From NCBI RefSeq assembly GCF_019311235.1, contig NZ_JAHWDF010000007.1, positions 1 through 64,000 on the forward strand: DNA of 64,000 nt. The letters are read 5' to 3'. Positions within the stretch are counted from its first letter, which is position 1; every line of letters begins with the position of its first letter. The position numbers and the translations under genes were made by a program. This DNA comes from Mesonia aestuariivivens. Its GTDB lineage: Bacteria; Bacteroidota; Bacteroidia; Flavobacteriales; Flavobacteriaceae. Positions 60,380-64,000 of this stretch are shown here, one piece after another. The notes under the pieces are model-generated. The model searched no databases. It worked only from the letters and a program-made list of their open reading frames with translations, and was not told where the DNA came from.

Positions 60380-62542
60380 TTAGTTCTTATTTTTTTCTTG
60401 TTTATTGAAAAATCCTCTGTCACGCATCAACGCATCGATATTTGCGTCTCTCCCTCTAAACATTTTATATGCTTCAGCTGGATCTACAGCATTTCTAGGA
60501 GAAAATAAATAGCTCTTTAATTTATGAGCCATTTCTTTATCGTAAAACCCACCGGGTGCTTCTGCAAAAGCTTCTGCTGCATCAGAGGTTAATACGTCTG
60601 CCCAAAGATATCCGTAATATCCAGTTGCATAACCTTCACCGGAAAACACGTGGCTAAATTGTGTAGAACGATGACGCATTGGTATTTCTTCTGGCATTCC
60701 TAATTGCTCTAATTGTTCTTTTTCAAATTCTTGTATATCATTAATTTTACTTGGGTCTGTGGTGTGGTATTTCATATCCATTAAAGCTGAAGCCAAATAC
60801 TCTGTAGTTGCAAAACCTTGATTAAAAGTAGCTGCTTTTTTAATTTTCGCAATTAAATCTTTTGGCATTGAAGCTCCAGTTTTATAATGTTTTAGAAACT
60901 TATTAATCACAGCGTCTGTTGATAACCAACGCTCTAATAATTGAGACTGAAATTCTGTATAATCACGAACACCGCCATTCAATGTTGGATACTTCACATC
61001 GGCAGAAAGAAAATGTAAAGCATGACCAAATTCATGAAAAAATGTTTCAGCATCATCCCAAGAAACTAAAATAGGTTCTCCTTTTGCAGGTTCTACAAAG
61101 TTTGAATTATTAGATGCTAATACGGGTAGATTATCTTCTAATACTGTACGACTACGGTAAGTAGTAGCCCAAGCTCCAGAGCGTTTACCTTTTCTGGCAT
61201 AAGGATCTAAATACCATAAGCCAACGATTTCTTCTGTCTTTTTATCTTTAACTTCCCAGACTTCTACATCTTTATGAAACACCGGAACTTCTCCTTTTTT
61301 TACAGGACTAAATTCATAATCAAATAACTCTCCAGCTACATAAAAAATAGCTTTTTTAAGGTTATTCAACTCTAAATATTGTTTTACTTCTTCGCTATCT
61401 AAATCATATTTTTGTTTCCTAACTTTTTCCATATAAAAACGGTAGTCCCAAGGCTCTATAGAAATGTTTTTTCCTTCTGTTTTTGCTAAGGCTTGCATCT
61501 GTTCTACCTCCTGTTCTACTCTACTTAATGCGGCGGGCCAAACTTTCATCATTAAATCTATCGCATTCTCAGGATTTTTAGCCATTCTATCTTGCAAACG
61601 CCATTGTGCATAATTATCATATCCCATTAAATGAACACGCTCATTCCTCAATTCAAGAATTCTTTTAATAATTTTATTATTATCATAATCATCACCATTA
61701 TTACCGCGCGCATAATATTTTTCCCAGACCTCTTTTCTTAATAGACGATCTTCTGCATAAGTTAAAAAAGGATCTATGGATGAGCGTGTATTGGTAACTG
61801 CAAACATCTTACCTTTTCCGTTATCTTTTGCCACAGCTTGAGCAGATTTTAAATATGAATCTGGCAAACCATTAGCTTGTTCTTTTGAAAAATAAGTTAT
61901 ATAACTTTCTTCATCTGCTAAGACATGATTAGAGAATTGAGTATATAGTTCTGAAAGTTCTTCTTCTATTTGAGCATAACGCTTTTTATCTTCTTCATTT
62001 AGGTTTGCACCCTCCATTTCAAAATTCTTATAAATAAGTTCTATAACTCTTTGTTGTTGAGCTGGCAGTTCTTGATTTTGAGATTGATCGTAAACATTCT
62101 TAATACGTTGAAAAAGTTGTTTATTCTGAGAAATTTTTGAACGATATTTAGAAATTTCAGGAGCTAATTCTTGCTGAATTATTCTAAACTCTTCACTAGA
62201 AATATTACTGCTATAAATACCGTAATATGTAAAAACCCGGTCTAAATCTTTCCCGGCCTTTTCCATAGCCACAATTGTATTTTGAAAATTAGGTTCACTA
62301 TTTTGATTAGCAATCTTTTTAATTTCTTGCAAATGCAACTGCATTGCTTTTTCAATGGCAGGTTTTAAATCTGAAAGCTCCATTTTATCAAACGCAGGCA
62401 CTCCTCCATAATTACCAGACCACTTTCTTAAGAATATATTTTCTTGATGATTACTTTCTTGCATTTTACTTTCGTTTTGCTTTTTGGCACAGCTTATGAT
62501 TAATAATAAACATATCACTGATAAAAATATTCTCTTTTTCAT
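60380..62542 (-). CDS. M3-family metallopeptidase (peptidyl-dipeptidase Dcp-like), lipoprotein
   Basis: A 720-residue exported peptidase (signal FLSVICLLLIISCAKKQ with lipobox). The thimet-type zinc site is FFHEFGHALHFLSADV (H at about 503). The substrate loop YGYLWADVLTSDAAEAFAEA and the C-terminal SYLFSPRNAVDPAEAYKMFR match the Dcp/OpdA family. It hydrolyses oligopeptides, releasing dipeptides from the C-terminus. It has its own promoter region, where an ACTCATTT/AAATGAGT dyad (62560-62600) lies. Confidence 0.93.
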   Translation of the reverse strand: MKKRIFLSVICLLLIISCAKKQNESKMQESNHQENIFLRKWSGNYGGVPAFDKMELSDLKPAIEKAMQLHLQEIKKIANQNSEPNFQNTIVAMEKAGKDLDRVFTYYGIYSSNISSEEFRIIQQELAPEISKYRSKISQNKQLFQRIKNVYDQSQNQELPAQQQRVIELIYKNFEMEGANLNEEDKKRYAQIEEELSELYTQFSNHVLADEESYITYFSKEQANGLPDSYLKSAQAVAKDNGKGKMFAVTNTRSSIDPFLTYAEDRLLRKEVWEKYYARGNNGDDYDNNKIIKRILELRNERVHLMGYDNYAQWRLQDRMAKNPENAIDLMMKVWPAALSRVEQEVEQMQALAKTEGKNISIEPWDYRFYMEKVRKQKYDLDSEEVKQYLELNNLKKAIFYVAGELFDYEFSPVKKGEVPVFHKDVEVWEVKDKKTEEIVGLWYLDPYARKGKRSGAWATTYRSRTVLEDNLPVLASNNSNFVEPAKGEPILVSWDDAETFFHEFGHALHFLSADVKYPTLNGGVRDYTEFQSQLLERWLSTDAVINKFLKHYKTGASMPKDLIAKIKKAATFNQGFATTEYLASALMDMKYHTTDPSKINDIQEFEKEQLEQLGMPEEIPMRHRSTQFSHVFSGEGYATGYYGYLWADVLTSDAAEAFAEAPGGFYDKEMAHKLKSYLFSPRNAVDPAEAYKMFRGRDANIDALMRDRGFFNKQEKNKN

Positions 62543-62559
62543 TACTTTAATGGGATAAC

Positions 62560-62600
62560 ACTCATTTTTTATTAAGAAAATCTTAAAAATCTAAATGAGT
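62560..62600. repeat. nested dyad in the M3 peptidase leader
   Basis: ACTCATTT (62560-62567) pairs with AAATGAGT (62593-62600) around an inner TTAAG/CTTAA hairpin. It lies 18 bases upstream of the ATG on the reverse strand and could be an operator or a leader hairpin. No gene is seen in 62543-62702. Confidence 0.4.
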
Positions 62601-62702
62601 TATTAATATAATTATTTAGGTTATAAATCTAAATAATAATTTTATTATTTTTACAACAATCATTTTCAAAATCGACCATTAATCTAGCGATTCAGTGCAA
62701 AG

Positions 62703-64000
62703 ATGACAAAAACAAAAAAAAATCAAGTTATAGATAACCAAAAAAATAAATCTTACCAATCCCGATTAATTGCAGTTGGAGCTAGCGCAGGAGGCTTAGA
62801 AGCTTTAAAATCTTTTTTTAGTAACTTACCTGATAACGATATTAACTCTTATATTGTTATTCAACATCTATCGCCAGATTACAAAAGTATGATGGCAGAA
62901 CTTTTGTCTAAAACTGCAAAATTACCAATTGAAGAAATTCACGATAATTCTACAGTTGAACCTGGTAAAATATATCTTATTCCTCCAATTAATAATCTTA
63001 CTATAGAGGATGGAATATTACATTTAACAGAAAAACCTAAAAATCAAAAATTAAATCTTCCTATAGACATTTTTTTAGACTCTCTTGCAGATTATAAAAA
63101 AGATCAAGCTATTGCTTTAATTTTAAGCGGAACTGGTAGCGATGGTACACGAGGTATTAAAGCCATAAAAGAGAATGATGGGATGGTAATGGTACAAGAC
63201 CCGCGAGAAGCCAAATTTGACGGAATGCCTAAAAGCGCCATTAATTCTGGTATGGTAGATTATATTTTACCTGTAGAAGAAATGGGAGTTGAAATACATA
63301 GTTATATAAAAGCTGATATATCATTTAGCAGTCATGGAGATTTAGAAAGTTATGATGAAAAAGTTTTATCTAAAATACTCAACTATATAGACGAAAATAC
63401 AGGTTTAGATTTTAGAGAATATAAAACTTCTACCTTAGCAAGAAGAATAACTCGACGAGTGAATGTTTGTAAATGTAAAACGCTCAAAGAATACTACCAT
63501 TATTTACAAACTAACCCTGATGAAGTTTCTGTTTTATTTAAAGAGTTTTTAATAGGAGTAACCAAATTTTATAGAGACCCACGTGTGTGGCAAATCTTAA
63601 AAGAAGATATTATCCCTGAATTAATAGAAACTAAAGAAGATGGCGAAATTCTTAAAATATGGGATGTTGCTTGTAGTACTGGTGAAGAAGCTTATTCTTT
63701 AGCCATTTATATTTATGAAGAAATACAGCGACAAAATAAAAAAATAGAAGTTAAAATTTTCGCTACTGATATAGCTAAACAACATTTAGAAATTGGTGGT
63801 AATGGTATGTATTCTGAAAGTATGATAGCCGATATTGATAGTCAACTTTTAAATAGATATTTTATAAAAAAACCAGAAGGCTATCAAGTTATAGAGAAAA
63901 TACGCAGAATGGTTATTTTTTCACAGCATAATATTATTAAAAACCCACCTTTTAGTAATATGGATATGGTTTTCTGTAGAAACTTGCTCATTTATTTTCA
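62703..64000 (+). CDS. CheB/CheR hybrid chemotaxis-type protein (partial, runs off right edge)
   Basis: 432 codons are visible with no stop. Residues 21-195 are a CheB methylesterase domain with catalytic S28 (VGASAGGLEAL), H55 (IQHLSP) and D147 (SGTGSDGTRG); no receiver domain precedes it. From about 212 follows a CheR methyltransferase: an N-terminal helical part (TSTLARRITRRV) and a SAM-binding domain (WDVACSTGEEAYSLA, then FSNMDMVFCRNLLIYF). Proteins of this layout usually continue with coiled-coil, PAS and histidine-kinase domains, which would lie beyond 64000. No flagellar or chemoreceptor genes are nearby. Confidence 0.9.
   Translation, partial: MTKTKKNQVIDNQKNKSYQSRLIAVGASAGGLEALKSFFSNLPDNDINSYIVIQHLSPDYKSMMAELLSKTAKLPIEEIHDNSTVEPGKIYLIPPINNLTIEDGILHLTEKPKNQKLNLPIDIFLDSLADYKKDQAIALILSGTGSDGTRGIKAIKENDGMVMVQDPREAKFDGMPKSAINSGMVDYILPVEEMGVEIHSYIKADISFSSHGDLESYDEKVLSKILNYIDENTGLDFREYKTSTLARRITRRVNVCKCKTLKEYYHYLQTNPDEVSVLFKEFLIGVTKFYRDPRVWQILKEDIIPELIETKEDGEILKIWDVACSTGEEAYSLAIYIYEEIQRQNKKIEVKIFATDIAKQHLEIGGNGMYSESMIADIDSQLLNRYFIKKPEGYQVIEKIRRMVIFSQHNIIKNPPFSNMDMVFCRNLLIYF

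Noticed and set aside
1-64000. tRNA, rRNA or CRISPR arrays
   Set aside because: I scanned the gaps for cloverleaf-like GC-rich blocks and regular repeats and saw none; a dedicated scan by software was not possible.

Overview
The window is a stretch of chromosome from a Flavobacteriaceae-like Bacteroidota. It is AT-rich, it has many promoters with the Bacteroidota -7 element TAnnTTTG and almost no Shine-Dalgarno sites. It carries SusC/SusD-type outer-membrane proteins, a zeaxanthin-type carotenoid cluster and small proteins typical of marine flavobacteria (for example the CAL67264 membrane protein family). The genus cannot be fixed from sequence alone. Gene density is high. I see no rRNA or tRNA genes, CRISPR arrays or prophage. 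The only transposon trace is the 5' end of an ISAon1-type gene cut by the left edge.

Layout. 1-5.2 kb: IS fragment, large catalase with a DJ-1-like tail, AI-2E-family permease, a decayed GntA/YqcI-like gene and two small hypothetical genes. 5.3-10.3 kb: a CarH-like MerR/B12-sensor gene followed by crtI, crtB, crtZ and crtY. 10.3-15.8 kb: TlpA-like thioredoxin, aldo/keto reductase, and an OmpR/histidine-kinase pair flanked by two PepSY-like genes, one killed by a nonsense codon. 15.8-23.6 kb: aconitase and an operon of three periplasmic PpiC/SurA-type proteins plus a MoxR ATPase. 23.7-32.4 kb: housekeeping genes (EttA, DinB, acyl-CoA carboxylase beta subunit, YaaA, RluD-like synthase, PASTA protein, Ddl, CoaD). 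Two copies of a structured leader element lie around 25.5 and 26.5 kb. 32.4-35.7 kb: an accessory island of three exported proteins of unknown role, bounded by coaD and a second diverged coaD 3' end, followed by REP-like repeats and a dead ParD antitoxin.

35.7-39.1 kb: a PQQ-type sugar dehydrogenase with a TonB-dependent receptor. 39.2-52.9 kb: a LytTR regulator and LytS-like kinase, then a metalloprotease, SusC, SusD, surface lipoprotein, a second metallopeptidase and an M14 carboxypeptidase. This looks like a regulated protein/peptide-foraging locus. A pair of 10-bp direct repeats with 21-bp period sits in front of its first structural gene. 52.8-60.2 kb: Nudix, pyrE, SRPBCC, birA, rsfS, ftsH and a LUD-cdsA-psd-ACBP operon. 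60.4-64 kb: an M3 peptidase and the start of a CheB/CheR hybrid running off the right edge.

The items most worth follow-up are: the CarH-like regulator, which keeps the adenosylcobalamin signature but appears to lack the second axial histidine, together with its repeated operators; the duplicated coaD 3' end around an accessory cassette; the LytTR-type direct repeats ahead of the protease/SusCD locus; a 26-bp exact repeat bracketing that locus; the paired leader elements; and a possible link between a TonB receptor and PQQ uptake. All calls come from reading the sequence. No database search was possible.
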